Shown: piece after piece, positions 16,079-24,530 of the stretch | Layout: every line of letters begins with the position of its first letter | How positions within the stretch are numbered: position 1 is the first letter of the stretch | Origin: Rhodospirillum sp. | GTDB lineage: Bacteria; Pseudomonadota; Alphaproteobacteria; Rhodospirillales; Rhodospirillaceae | Length of the DNA: 32,737 bases | Direction of reading: 5' to 3' | NCBI GenBank assembly: GCA_021741145.1 | Contig: JAIOYK010000062.1 | Location: 1 to 32,737 of the forward strand | Program-made: the position numbers and the translations under genes | Notes under the pieces: generated by a model | Told to the model about the DNA's origin: nothing | Seen by the model: the letters and a program-made list of their open reading frames with translations, nothing else | The model's database searches: none

Positions 16079-17104
16079 GTGATTAATCGGATGAATGCGC
16101 CCGTCGCCCGTCGTGGCGGCGGTTGGACGGGAAAGGTCGCGGCCATCGCCGCCCTGACCCTTTGCGTTGTTTTCGGTGGCCCGGCCCAGGCGGAGGACGC
16201 CAAGGATTTTCCGTCCAAGCCCATCGAGTTTTTCGTGCAGTCCGGTCCGGGCAGCGCGTCGGACATTTTCGCGCGTTCCTTGGCCAAGGCCGCGGAACCC
16301 CTGTTCGGCCAGCCAGTCGTGGTCATCGACAAGTCCGGTGGCAGCAGCGCCGTGCAGATGGCGGCGGTCAAGGCGGCCAAGCCCGACGGCTATACCATCG
16401 GGGTCAACACCATCAGCCATTTCACAAAGATGCTGACCACCCTGAAGGGCAGCTTTTCCAAGGACGACTATTCCTGGATCGCTCTGCTGCAGATGGATCC
16501 GCATGTGATCATGGTGCGCGAGAGCAGCCCCTATAAGTCGATCGAAGATCTGGTGGCGGCGGTGAAGATGATGCCGGATTCCCAGGTGACCGTCGGCGGG
16601 TACGGGTCCATGGGGTCGACGGCCAGCATCGCCATGCAGATGTTCGCCGACGTCGCTGGGATCAAGATCAATTGGGTGGGCTACAAGGCGACGCCCGAGG
16701 CCCTGTCCTCCCTTCTGGGCGAGCATGTTGACGTGGCCATCGCCAACCCGGGCGTGGTCCAGCAGTTCGCCGAGGCCGGACGCGTGCGTGTCCTGGCCAT
16801 CCTGGGGGACAAGGAAATCGACTCCTTCCCCGGCGTTCCGACGGCGGAGGGCGCCGGTTACGCCTTTGACGCCAGTTGGCAGCAGATGCGCGGCGTCTAC
16901 GGCCCGGCGGAGATTCCCGACGACATCCAGAAGAAGATGGGAGATGTTTTCATCAAGGCGGTCAAGGATCCGGAATTCCAGGAGTACATGAAGAATTCCG
17001 GCCTGATCGAGGCGACCAAGGGGCCCGAGGAATACAAGGCCTTCGTCGGCAAGATCGAGGCCATCGCCGAGAAGGGCCTTGCCGCCTCGGGCGTGACGAA
17101 CTGA
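16079..17104 (+). CDS. tctC: TTT transporter substrate-binding protein (TctC/Bug family)
   Basis: Periplasmic binding protein of a tripartite tricarboxylate transporter, 341 residues. A signal peptide ends at AQA|ED near 38. Family features: DFPSKPIEFFVQSGPGSASDI (opening strand and first ligand loop, one residue over a typical Bug signature), VVIDKSGGSSAVQMAAV, AKPDGYTIG, and the C-terminal GVPTAEGAGY and YGPAEIPDDI. I start at GTG 16079 because GGGAGGA lies 6-7 bases upstream; ATG 16064 would overlap that site. It is first of tctC-tctB-tctA, separated from tctB by a 9-pair stem-loop. Bug proteins bind carboxylates such as tricarboxylates, nicotinate or phthalates; the ligand here is not determinable. 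Confidence 0.9.
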   Translation: MINRMNAPVARRGGGWTGKVAAIAALTLCVVFGGPAQAEDAKDFPSKPIEFFVQSGPGSASDIFARSLAKAAEPLFGQPVVVIDKSGGSSAVQMAAVKAAKPDGYTIGVNTISHFTKMLTTLKGSFSKDDYSWIALLQMDPHVIMVRESSPYKSIEDLVAAVKMMPDSQVTVGGYGSMGSTASIAMQMFADVAGIKINWVGYKATPEALSSLLGEHVDVAIANPGVVQQFAEAGRVRVLAILGDKEIDSFPGVPTAEGAGYAFDASWQQMRGVYGPAEIPDDIQKKMGDVFIKAVKDPEFQEYMKNSGLIEATKGPEEYKAFVGKIEAIAEKGLAASGVTN

Positions 17105-17116
17105 TCCGTTCCGCCA

Positions 17117-17144
17117 CCGGGGGAGGGTATGTCCGCTCCCCCGG
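17117..17144 (+). terminator. Stem-loop between tctC and tctB
   Basis: CCGGGGGAG (17117-17125) pairs perfectly with CTCCCCCGG (17136-17144) across a 10-base loop. No T-tract follows. It is placed like the stem-loops after both dctP genes, suggesting higher expression of the binding protein than of the membrane subunits. Confidence 0.6.
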
Positions 17145-17214
17145 CCTAGCGCGCTCCGCTCATTTCCGGGCTGGTTCGCCACGAACCACCGCCCGTCAGG
17201 AAGGATCGAAGACC

Positions 17215-17709
17215 ATGCCCGATCATCCCACCCGGACCGGTGAGTCCGGAACCTTTTGTCCGCGGACCCCTCTCGTGGACGGAATAATCGCCCTGGTGCT
17301 GTGCCTTGTCTTGGGAACCTTCTTCGTCGAGGCACTCAAGCTGCCTCCGTCCTTCAACCCCTCGGACGTGGGGCCGGGGCGGTTTCCGTTGGTCGCCTCG
17401 GCGGCCGGGCTCCTGTTGTCCCTGATCCACCTTTTTCGAAGCGGCAGGGCCTTCGTCGCCAGTCTCGAACCCCAGGACCGGGTGACATTCAAGCGTCCCC
17501 TGGCGGTCTTGGCGACGGCGGCGGTCCTGCTCGCCCAGCTCTGGCTGTTTCCCCTGGCGGGACCTTACGTGTCGTCCATCACGACGGTGGCGGCATTGAT
17601 CCTCCTCGGGGGCGAGCGGCGGTGGTGGGTGGTGGTCGTTCCGGCCGTCGGGTTCGCCCTTTTCGTCTACCTCGTTTTCGACCTCGCTCTCGATGTCCAC
17701 TTTTCCTGA
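17215..17709 (+). CDS. tctB: TTT transporter small membrane subunit (TctB family)
   Basis: 164-residue protein with four hydrophobic segments (about 22-42, 60-80, 97-118 and 120-160), the TctB pattern including NPSDVGPGRFPLVASAAGLLL, in which the (P/G)GxFP motif follows the first helix. ATG 17215 has AGGAAGG about 9 bases upstream. TctB is poorly conserved, so position between tctC and tctA is part of the evidence. The gene ends 9 bases before tctA. Confidence 0.85.
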   Translation: MPDHPTRTGESGTFCPRTPLVDGIIALVLCLVLGTFFVEALKLPPSFNPSDVGPGRFPLVASAAGLLLSLIHLFRSGRAFVASLEPQDRVTFKRPLAVLATAAVLLAQLWLFPLAGPYVSSITTVAALILLGGERRWWVVVVPAVGFALFVYLVFDLALDVHFS

Positions 17710-17718
17710 GGTCCGACC

Positions 17719-19233
17719 GTGATTGAACAATTCCTCGACGGCTTTTCCCATTTCTCTGATCCCCTGGTCGGCCTCGGCCTGGTGATCGGCGCCCTGTTGG
17801 GATACTTCATCGGCGCGCTTCCCGGGCTTGGCCCGACGCTGGGCGTGGCGCTTCTCATTCCTTTTACCTATGGCATTGATCCCGTCGTTTCCATTGTCGC
17901 CCTGGTCGCCCTTTACGTGGCGGCGGAATATGGCGGCGCCATTACCGCGATCATGATCAACTCGCCGGGCACGGCGGCGGCGGTGGCCACCTCCTGGGAC
18001 GGCTACCCGATGACCAAACGGGGCGAGGCGGGCAAGGCACTCAATATCTCCATCATCTGCTCGGGGATCGGCATTACTCTCAGCGCGACTTTCCTCGCGC
18101 TCACCGCCGTGCCCCTTTCCGAATTCGCCCTGACATTCGGTCCCACGGAGTACTTCGCCCTAGGACTGGTCGGGCTCAGTCTGGTGTCGAGCCTGAGTAC
18201 CCAGTCGCCGCTCAAGGGCGCCATCGCCATGTGCCTGGGTCTGGCGCTTTCGACCATCGGCCTGGACGCTCAAACGGGGTTGCCCCGCTTCGCCTTCATC
18301 CCCGACCTCTTCGAGGGCTTGCCGTTGGTGCCAGTCCTCCTGGGACTCTATGCCATCTCGGAAGTCCTGATGATGATTGAAGGAGGCTTCGGCGACCATG
18401 CCAAGAGCGAACCGGTGAAGGGATTGTTCGCGGTGCCCTTCGCCACCTTCTGGAAGATGAGGTTCCTGATCCTGCGCAGTGCCGTGATCGGCTACGTCAT
18501 CGGTATCCTGCCCGGTGCGGGCGCTTCCATCGGGTCCTTCGTGTCCTACGCCGAGGCCAAGCGCGCCTCCAAGCACCCGGAGACCTTCGGCAGGGGCAAT
18601 CCGGAGGGCATCGCGGCCTCCGAGACCGCCAACAACGCCGCTGTTTCCGGGGCTCTCGCGCCGTTACTCGCCCTGGGTATTCCGGGTTCCCCCACCACGG
18701 CGATCCTGATCGGGGCGCTGATGATCCAGGGTATCCAGCCCGGTCCACTGCTGTTCAGCAAGAACCCGGAGATTCCCTATACCATCTTCGCCTCCCTTTG
18801 GGTCGGCGTTCCAATCATGGTCTTCATCGGATTGGCGGGCGCCAAGGCCTGGGCCCGTGTGGCCGACGTGCCCCGCCCCATTGTCGCTGGAGTGGTCGCC
18901 GGCGTTTGCGTGATTGGCGCCTATTCCTCCTCGAATTCCCTGTTTCCGGTGGGCGTCACTCTGATCTTCGGGATCGTCGGCTATCTGCTGCGCAAGGGCG
19001 GGGTGCCGCTGGCGCCGATCATCCTCGCGCTGGTTCTGGGGGACATGATGGAATCCAACTTCCGGCGGGCTCTGGTCATCTCCAAGGGAGACTGGGCGGT
19101 GTTCCTGGAGCATCCGATCTCCCTGGTCCTTGTTACCCTGGCCACCCTGTCGTTTGTGGCCCCGCGTCTTCCCGGGATTATGGGACGGATCCGCGGAAGA
19201 CGCCCCGGTCCGGCCCCCGGCCAGGGCGGCTGA
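17719..19233 (+). CDS. tctA: TTT transporter large membrane subunit (TctA family)
   Basis: 504-residue polytopic permease subunit. TctA signatures appear twice as expected from its internal repeat: GALPGLGPTLGVALLIPFTY near residue 32 and ILPGAGASIGSFVSYAEAKR near 260. Between them AAEYGGAITAIMINSPGTAA and the WDGYPMTKRGEAGKAL loop, and later LALGIPGSPTTAILIGALMI, are all family hallmarks. The start is GTG 17719 with TGAGG upstream, close behind tctB. With tctC and tctB it makes a complete importer, probably ion-driven, for a di- or tricarboxylate or an aromatic acid. Confidence 0.93.
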   Translation: MIEQFLDGFSHFSDPLVGLGLVIGALLGYFIGALPGLGPTLGVALLIPFTYGIDPVVSIVALVALYVAAEYGGAITAIMINSPGTAAAVATSWDGYPMTKRGEAGKALNISIICSGIGITLSATFLALTAVPLSEFALTFGPTEYFALGLVGLSLVSSLSTQSPLKGAIAMCLGLALSTIGLDAQTGLPRFAFIPDLFEGLPLVPVLLGLYAISEVLMMIEGGFGDHAKSEPVKGLFAVPFATFWKMRFLILRSAVIGYVIGILPGAGASIGSFVSYAEAKRASKHPETFGRGNPEGIAASETANNAAVSGALAPLLALGIPGSPTTAILIGALMIQGIQPGPLLFSKNPEIPYTIFASLWVGVPIMVFIGLAGAKAWARVADVPRPIVAGVVAGVCVIGAYSSSNSLFPVGVTLIFGIVGYLLRKGGVPLAPIILALVLGDMMESNFRRALVISKGDWAVFLEHPISLVLVTLATLSFVAPRLPGIMGRIRGRRPGPAPGQGG

Positions 19234-19282
19234 CCGCGTGGTCCCCTTCAAGCAAATGAGATGAGAGAAAGGAGAAACACCC

Positions 19283-20080
19283 ATGGCCGGACGGCTTGAG
19301 GGAAAGGTCGCGATCATCGTCGGCGCCGGGCAGCAGCCCGGCGAGACGATCGGAAATGGACGCGCTGTCGCCCGTCGCTTCGCCGAGGAGGGCGCGACCT
19401 GCCTGCTCGTCGACTTTAACGAGGATTGGGTCAGGGAAACCCTGGAATATATCGCGCCCCTGGGATCGCCCGCCTCGGTTCTCCAGGCCGATATCCGCGA
19501 GGAGATCCACTGCGCGCGCCTCACCGAGGTCTGTGTCGACCGCTACGGTCGGATCGACATTCTTCACAACAATGTCGGTCGCTCCAAGGGGGACCAACCC
19601 ACCTTCGACCAGACTCTGGAGTCCTGGAACGACCTGATCGCGACCAACCTCACGGGAATGTTCCTGACCTGCAAGCACGTACTGCCGGTCATGCGCGCCC
19701 AAGGGAGCGGGGCCATCGTCAATATGTCTTCCACCTCCTCGCTCTCCGCCCGGCCCACGGTCACCTACAAGACGACCAAGGGGGCGGTGAACACCATGAC
19801 CCAGCACATCGCCATGGAAAACGCCCGTCACGGGGTACGCGCAAACGTCATCGTGCCGGGGCTCATTGACACGCCCATGGCCATCGAGCGGCGGGCCGCC
19901 GAAAGCGGACAGACGCGCGAGGCGATCCGCGCCCAACGCGACGCCATGGTGCCCATGGGCACCATGGGTAGCGCCTGGGACGTGGCGGAGGCGGCTGTTT
20001 TCCTGGCCTCCGACCAGGCGCGCTATATCACCGGTGTCCTGCTTCCCGTGGACGGGGGCTTGCTGTTGAAGAGGGGATAG
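19283..20080 (+). CDS. SDR-family NAD(P)-dependent oxidoreductase 1
   Basis: 265-residue classical short-chain dehydrogenase. The dinucleotide loop is extended (VGAGQQPGETIGNGRA, residues 13-28); D44 at the end of strand 2 (LLVDF) favours NAD(H). NNVG is at 96-99, and the catalytic set is N122, Ser near 149-150, Y162 and K166 (TYKTTKG), with VPGLIDTPM following. ATG 19283 has AAAGGAG 8-10 bases upstream. It lies 49 bases after tctA and is likely cotranscribed, so it may oxidise the imported acid or a downstream alcohol. It is a clear relative of the second SDR at 26639, with the same catalytic numbering. Confidence 0.88.
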   Translation: MAGRLEGKVAIIVGAGQQPGETIGNGRAVARRFAEEGATCLLVDFNEDWVRETLEYIAPLGSPASVLQADIREEIHCARLTEVCVDRYGRIDILHNNVGRSKGDQPTFDQTLESWNDLIATNLTGMFLTCKHVLPVMRAQGSGAIVNMSSTSSLSARPTVTYKTTKGAVNTMTQHIAMENARHGVRANVIVPGLIDTPMAIERRAAESGQTREAIRAQRDAMVPMGTMGSAWDVAEAAVFLASDQARYITGVLLPVDGGLLLKRG

Positions 20081-20199
20081 GGTCACGGCGCGGACACAAG
20101 ACCAATATCCGCCTCCCTCTCTCCGGATCTCCCTCTTCTAGAATATTAGTTTGATATCATTCGGTATTTTTGGAAATCGACCAGAGTCCGGGACGCTTG

Positions 20200-20231
20200 T
20201 GGAGCGGTCATGGGCAAACCATGTCGCTCCA
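20200..20231. other. Hairpin upstream of the nikR-like fragment
   Basis: TGGAGCG and CATGG (20200-20213) pair with CCATG and CGCTCCA (20219-20231), with a small internal mismatch and a GCAAA loop. It could terminate the SDR transcript or be a leader structure of the nikR-like fragment. No T-tract follows. The rest of 20081-20266 shows no gene. Confidence 0.45.
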
Positions 20232-20266
20232 TGCGAAGAGAAGATATCTGGTATTGGGAGGGCATC

Positions 20267-20344
20267 ATGGGTCGTTTCACGGTCACGTTGGATGAGGATC
20301 TTTTCACCAAATTCGACGAACACATCGGTCGCCCGAAGAAATAA
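20267..20344 (+). pseudogene. Truncated ribbon-helix-helix (NikR N-terminus-like) fragment
   Basis: A 25-codon frame with a strong ribosome site (GGGAGGG about 5 bases before ATG 20267) encodes RFTVTLDEDLFTKFDEHI then RPKK and TAA. The strand-helix opening RFTVTLDEDL closely resembles the DNA-binding N-terminus of NikR/CopG regulators, where a nickel-binding C-terminal domain would follow. The second half of the ribbon-helix-helix (RSEA-type helix) is absent in all three frames downstream, so this is most likely a regulator gene cut off early. A functional micropeptide is possible but unsupported. It is easily missed because of its size. Confidence 0.5.
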
Positions 20345-20503
20345 ATGACCCCAGATCGAGGCGGCATGATTTTCTCTGGCGCTGGGCAAAACCTGACGGA
20401 ACCCGGCAGGCGATTCACTGAAAATCCGCCGAATTCCGCCCAAACAAGCCCATCTGGCTCTCGTCTCGGACGACCCCGTTTCAGATCGTGTAGGCATGCC
20501 ACC

Positions 20504-21427
20504 ATGACGGAAGACTGGAACATCGACTTTCGCGCCTTGCGCTATTTCGTCGCGGTCGCGGAAGAACGGGGGTTTTCCCGGGCCGCGGCGCGTTTGCATG
20601 TCGCCCAACCGGCCTTAAGCCGACAGGTTCGGAAGTTGGAAGACGACTTGGGCATGGAGTTGTTCGCCCGCTCCAAGAAGGGCGTCGAAATGACCGAGGC
20701 GGGGGAAGTGCTGCTTTCCCGCGCCTATGTTCTGTTCAATCAGGTGCAGCAGACCTATTTCGATGTCACGGGCCGGACCGATGAACCTCGCGGGACCGTG
20801 ACCGTGGGCATGCCGCCAACGCCGGGGGAAATGATCGGCCCGGTCCTACTTGAGCGGGTGAAGGCCCGCTATCCCAATGTTGAACTGCGGTTCAGGGAAG
20901 GGTTTAGCGACGCTCTGCAGCGGCGTCTTCATGGGAACGAGATTGGGATCGCGGTCATGCATGACCCGGCGCCCCACCCGGATATTCGCGTCACCCGCCT
21001 TCTGACGGAACGCATGTGGATCGTCGGCAAGGCCGATGCCCTGACCAAGGAGTCCTATACGTTGGCGGAGGCAAGTCAATTGCCTTTGGTCATGCCCAGT
21101 CGGCCGAACTTCATCCGTGTCCTTTTGGAACGGCATATGGATCCCGATAGTGCGCCCTTGAATATTGTCCAAAGGGCCGATGGTGTCTGGCAGTTGAAAG
21201 CCTTGGTCCGCTATGGGCACGGCTACACCTTCCTGACCTACGGAGCGGTTGTTTCCGAAATTAAACTGGGTGTCTTGCGGGCCGCGCCCGTCACCGATCC
21301 ATCCATTGCGTGGGACCTCTGCGTGGCGATGAGAACGGACCAATATCGCAAGATCGCCGCGGCAGCGGTGGAGGGGCTCATCCGCGAAATCGTCGAGGAA
21401 TTCGTTCGCACGGGCTTCTGGCGTTAA
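20504..21427 (+). CDS. LysR-family transcriptional regulator
   Basis: 307-residue LysR-type regulator. The winged HTH is at about 8-66 (FRALRYFVAVAEERGFSRAA, then LHVAQPALSRQVRKLEDDLG, ELFARSKKGVEMTEAG); the periplasmic-binding-like effector domain starts near 95 (GTVTVGMPPTPGEMIGPVLL). ATG 20504 is chosen because the protein then opens just before the HTH as in the family; the 50-residue upstream extension is low-complexity. The ribosome site is weak. It is the first intact gene upstream of the second TRAP operon, on the same strand, and a T-N11-A dyad lies in the gap to dctP, so it probably controls that operon. The NAC/Cbl-like or benzoate-type subgroup cannot be settled. Confidence 0.9.
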   Translation: MTEDWNIDFRALRYFVAVAEERGFSRAAARLHVAQPALSRQVRKLEDDLGMELFARSKKGVEMTEAGEVLLSRAYVLFNQVQQTYFDVTGRTDEPRGTVTVGMPPTPGEMIGPVLLERVKARYPNVELRFREGFSDALQRRLHGNEIGIAVMHDPAPHPDIRVTRLLTERMWIVGKADALTKESYTLAEASQLPLVMPSRPNFIRVLLERHMDPDSAPLNIVQRADGVWQLKALVRYGHGYTFLTYGAVVSEIKLGVLRAAPVTDPSIAWDLCVAMRTDQYRKIAAAAVEGLIREIVEEFVRTGFWR

Positions 21428-21444
21428 TCGCCGTCTTCTTCACC

Positions 21445-21467
21445 TATCATTCCAGTTCGGCATGATA
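21445..21467. promoter_or_regulatory. LysR-type T-N11-A binding site
   Basis: TATCAT and ATGATA are perfect inverted arms separated by 11 bases, the classical LysR-box form. A 10-base perfect palindrome, TCATCGATGA, follows at 21473-21482 and could be a second contact site. Both lie between lysR and the TRAP dctP gene. Confidence 0.6.
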
Positions 21468-21584
21468 AGCATTCATCGATGATATTTGCCTTATGGTTGG
21501 ATGAGTCCCTATCACTGGAGTGAGGCATCCCAAGAATGGATGCCCATAAATCTCGAAAAAGCGATGTCTAGGGAGGTATCCAGA

Positions 21585-22589
21585 ATGAAACTCTTCGCCA
21601 GTGTGGCTCTCGCCACAGGACTCCTGGTCGCGGGAACCGCGGCGGAAGCCAACACCTACCGTTGGATCACGTTTAAACCCCAGGGGGCCGGAGACGCGCA
21701 GGCCCGGTCGACCCAATGGTTCGTCGATGAATTCACCAAGCGAACCGGAGGGGAGCACTCCATCGAGGTTTACTGGGGAGGATCCCTCGCCACGACCCGG
21801 GAAATCCCGGACGCCCTGGGCGGCGGAGTCGGCGATTTCGGAGACATCGTGACCCCTTATTTTCCGGACCGATTTCCGTTGAACAACGCCGTGGGCTTTT
21901 TCGTGCCTCAACCAAACGGGGTTTTGGAAATTGCCGACCTCATGGAAACGTGGCATGCGACCATTCCCCAATTCGCCGCCGAGTTGGCCCGGGCCAACAT
22001 CAAGACCATCGGGTATCGTCCCCTGGAAGCCTACGGCATGCTGTGTATGAAGCCCGTGCGGACCGTCGAGGATTTCAAGGGTTTGCGGATCCGGTCCTAT
22101 GGCTTCGCCTATCCCAAGCTGATCGAGGCGCTGGGCGGTTCGCCCGTTTCCGTCAACACAGCGGAGACCTACGAGGCGTTGGAGCGGGGTGTGGTTGATT
22201 GCACGCCCATCGGTCCAGCCCTTGCCCGGGGCTGGAAATATGATGAGGTCGCCAAGTATTACATCGAATATCCCATCGGGGCCTCGTTCGGTCACCTGAT
22301 CGGCATGAACAAGGATACCTACGAGGGCATGGACGCCAAAACCAGGGCTATCGTGGATGATCTGGGAAAGGACTATGTCACCGTCTACAACCAGATGCTC
22401 GAGGACGATATCACCCATGTCCGCGAAGGTTGGAAAGAGAAGGGTGTTGAGGGGATCTCCATTGATCCGGGCGATATGAAAGCCCTGCTCGCCGATCCGG
22501 GCATCCAATCCGTGCGCGAGGATTGGGCGGGACGGGCCAAGGCCGCGGGCGTGGATCCCGCGCCCATCGTCGAAAAGCTCACGTTCTGA
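21585..22589 (+). CDS. dctP: TRAP transporter substrate-binding protein 2 (DctP family)
   Basis: 334-residue periplasmic binding protein. ATG 21585 is set by GGGAGG about 9 bases upstream and by an immediate signal peptide (MKLFASVALATGLLVAG, cleavage near AEA). Family regions: WFVDEFTKRTGGEHSIEVYW, GGSLATTREIPDAL, and GLRIRSYG with R170 in the carboxylate-pairing position, then ETYEALERGVVDC. It differs clearly from the first DctP (9123) and is closer to the TRAP group with C4-dicarboxylate-like or aromatic-acid neighbours. It heads a dctPQM set that is followed by GST, decarboxylase-like, lactonase and SDR genes. Confidence 0.9.
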   Translation: MKLFASVALATGLLVAGTAAEANTYRWITFKPQGAGDAQARSTQWFVDEFTKRTGGEHSIEVYWGGSLATTREIPDALGGGVGDFGDIVTPYFPDRFPLNNAVGFFVPQPNGVLEIADLMETWHATIPQFAAELARANIKTIGYRPLEAYGMLCMKPVRTVEDFKGLRIRSYGFAYPKLIEALGGSPVSVNTAETYEALERGVVDCTPIGPALARGWKYDEVAKYYIEYPIGASFGHLIGMNKDTYEGMDAKTRAIVDDLGKDYVTVYNQMLEDDITHVREGWKEKGVEGISIDPGDMKALLADPGIQSVREDWAGRAKAAGVDPAPIVEKLTF

Positions 22590-22590
22590 T

Positions 22591-22627
22591 CCAGGTTTCG
22601 GGAAGAGGACCCGCCTCTCCGGCCTGG
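22591..22627 (+). terminator. Stem-loop between dctP2 and dctQ2
   Basis: CCAGG...CCTGG outer arms and AGAGG...CCTCT inner arms around an ACCCG loop, with mismatches between. Weaker than the other two binding-protein stem-loops but in the same position. Confidence 0.45.
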
Positions 22628-22676
22628 TCCTTTCCTCCGGCCTTCTCCTTAACACGCAAAGCATCGAGGTGGACCT

Positions 22677-23213
22677 ATGTCCGGATATGGACGGATCCGC
22701 GCGGTTGTCGGACGGGTCTTCAATGGCGCGGGCATCGCTGCGGGTGGGGTGACGTTTTTCATGATGGTTCTAGTGGTCGCCAACGCTTTGCTGCGGTTCG
22801 CGGTCAACATGCCCATCGCCGGTACCCTTGAGATCACGGAATCGTCCCTGACGATCCTCATTTTCCTTTCCCTGGCCCTGACCCAATACGAAGGGGGACA
22901 CATTCACGTCGTTTTGGTCACCCAGAATTTTCCGCCGGTCCTTCGGCGGGTGGTGGCCTTCCTGGCGATGGGTCTGGGGTTCGTCTTCTTCGCCTGGGCC
23001 AGTGTCGCGGCCTGGGAGTTCGCCATGAAGTCCTTGGCGATCGGAGAGCAGCAATGGGGGGCCATCCAGTATCCCCTCTATCCCGTGAAATTCGTGATTT
23101 TCGGCGGTCTTGTCGCCTTGGCCGGACAGTTCGCCATCGACGCGCTTGGGGTGGCGTTGGGTGAGGATGTCCCGGGCGCCGCCACGGACCCCGACCCGGA
23201 GGAAATGGAATGA
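22677..23213 (+). CDS. dctQ: TRAP transporter small membrane subunit 2 (DctQ family)
   Basis: 178-residue protein with four hydrophobic segments (about 18-40, 55-75, 92-118 and 133-155). DctQ features include MPIAGTLEITESSLTILIFL and YEGGHIHVVLV, where the family's (E/G)xHI(R/x)VxL motif sits between helices 2 and 3. The C-terminal tail is acidic. GAGGTGG precedes ATG 22677. It ends in an ATGA overlap with dctM2. Confidence 0.88.
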   Translation: MSGYGRIRAVVGRVFNGAGIAAGGVTFFMMVLVVANALLRFAVNMPIAGTLEITESSLTILIFLSLALTQYEGGHIHVVLVTQNFPPVLRRVVAFLAMGLGFVFFAWASVAAWEFAMKSLAIGEQQWGAIQYPLYPVKFVIFGGLVALAGQFAIDALGVALGEDVPGAATDPDPEEME

Positions 23214-24520
23214 GCGGCCTCGTCATAGGATTCTTGGGAATTGCCAGTTTGTTCGCCGGCATTCTTCTGGGGGTGAACGTCATGGTCGCCCTGGGCCTGG
23301 TGGGGGCCGTGGGGCTGGCGTCGATCGTTGGGATCCATGGGGCCACCACCATGCTGTCCACCGTGTTTTTCGACACGACACACAGCTTCCATTTCAGCGT
23401 GATTCCCCTGTTCCTGCTGATGGGCTTCTTCGCCATGCGGGCAGGGCTGGGCGCGGACATGTTCGAAGCCGCGACAAAGTGGCTGGGCAACATCCGGGGC
23501 GGGTTGGCCATCTCCTCGACAATCGGTGCCGCCGCCTTCGGTGCGGCTTCCGGATCCAGTGTCGGCACGGCGACCGTCTTCACCAAGATCGCCCTGCCGG
23601 AAATGCTGGACCGGGGTTACGCCAAGAGTCTGGCCGCGTCTTCCATCGCCATTGCTGGAACGCTGGCGGTGATGATCCCGCCAAGCGCTCTGGTGGTTGT
23701 CTATGGCATTCTCACGGATTCCAGTATCGGCGGTCTGTTGATCGCGGGTGCCATTCCCGGTGTGGTTTTCGCCGCCCTTCTGTGTCTGGCCACCTATCTG
23801 ACCGTCTTGCGCGATCCCGAATTGGCACCGGTGACCCGGATCGAGGTCTCCTGGCAAGAGCGCTTCTATTCCCTGCGTCTGGCCGGTCCCCTTCTGCTGA
23901 TTATCGCCTGCATCGTCACCGGCCTATACATCGGTGTCTTTACCCCCACCGAGGCGGGGGCCGTCGGCGCCATGCTGACCATGCTTCTGGCCGTGGCGCG
24001 CCACCGGAGCATCGCGGCCCTGGAGTTGCGAAAGACCCTCGTGGATACGGTGAAGACCTCTGGGATGATCTTCGCGATCATCATTTCGGCGCTCATCTTT
24101 TCCAAGTTCCTCGCCCTGTCTGGTGTCGCGAATACGGTGGGGGGCTTTTTGGTGGGGCTGGATGTCAATCGGTGGGTGGTCGTCGCGTTGATCGTCGTCC
24201 TCTACCTGCTGTTGGGGATGATGATGGATGCTCCGGCCTTGTTGGCCATCACCTTGCCGATTACCCATCCGGTCATGATGCAATTGGGCTTCGACCCCAT
24301 TTGGTTCGGCGTCTTCGTTGTTCTGCTGGTGGAGATCGGGGCGGTTACCCCTCCCGTCGGAATCAATTGCTTCGTCGTCCAAGCCGCCTCCGAGGGACGG
24401 GTCCAGTTGGAAGACGTCTTCAAGGGCTTGATCCCCTATGTCCTGGCGGGGTTGGTCATGCTGGTGCTGCTCTGCCTGTTTCCCGAGTTGGCCCTGTTCC
24501 TTCCCCAGACCATGAAGTGA
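23210..24520 (+). CDS. dctM: TRAP transporter large membrane subunit 2 (DctM family)
   Basis: 436-residue polytopic permease subunit. Signatures: FHFSVIPLFLLMGFFAMRAG, FGAASGSSVGTATVFTKIAL, GTLAVMIPPSALVVVYGILT, TPTEAGAVGAMLTM and GAVTPPVGINCFVVQAASEG, the canonical DctM C-terminal motif. It starts by ATGA overlap with dctQ2 and ends 10 bases before the GST gene, which has a strong ribosome site, so transport and enzymes are probably one transcript. It is a distinct lineage from the first DctM in this window. Confidence 0.93.
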   Translation: MSGLVIGFLGIASLFAGILLGVNVMVALGLVGAVGLASIVGIHGATTMLSTVFFDTTHSFHFSVIPLFLLMGFFAMRAGLGADMFEAATKWLGNIRGGLAISSTIGAAAFGAASGSSVGTATVFTKIALPEMLDRGYAKSLAASSIAIAGTLAVMIPPSALVVVYGILTDSSIGGLLIAGAIPGVVFAALLCLATYLTVLRDPELAPVTRIEVSWQERFYSLRLAGPLLLIIACIVTGLYIGVFTPTEAGAVGAMLTMLLAVARHRSIAALELRKTLVDTVKTSGMIFAIIISALIFSKFLALSGVANTVGGFLVGLDVNRWVVVALIVVLYLLLGMMMDAPALLAITLPITHPVMMQLGFDPIWFGVFVVLLVEIGAVTPPVGINCFVVQAASEGRVQLEDVFKGLIPYVLAGLVMLVLLCLFPELALFLPQTMK

Positions 24521-24530
24521 GGAGGACGCG

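Noticed and set aside
20138..20608. 156-codon minus-strand frame across the nikR-like fragment and lysR start
   Set aside because: It is antisense to the lysR start, has no domain and no ribosome site.
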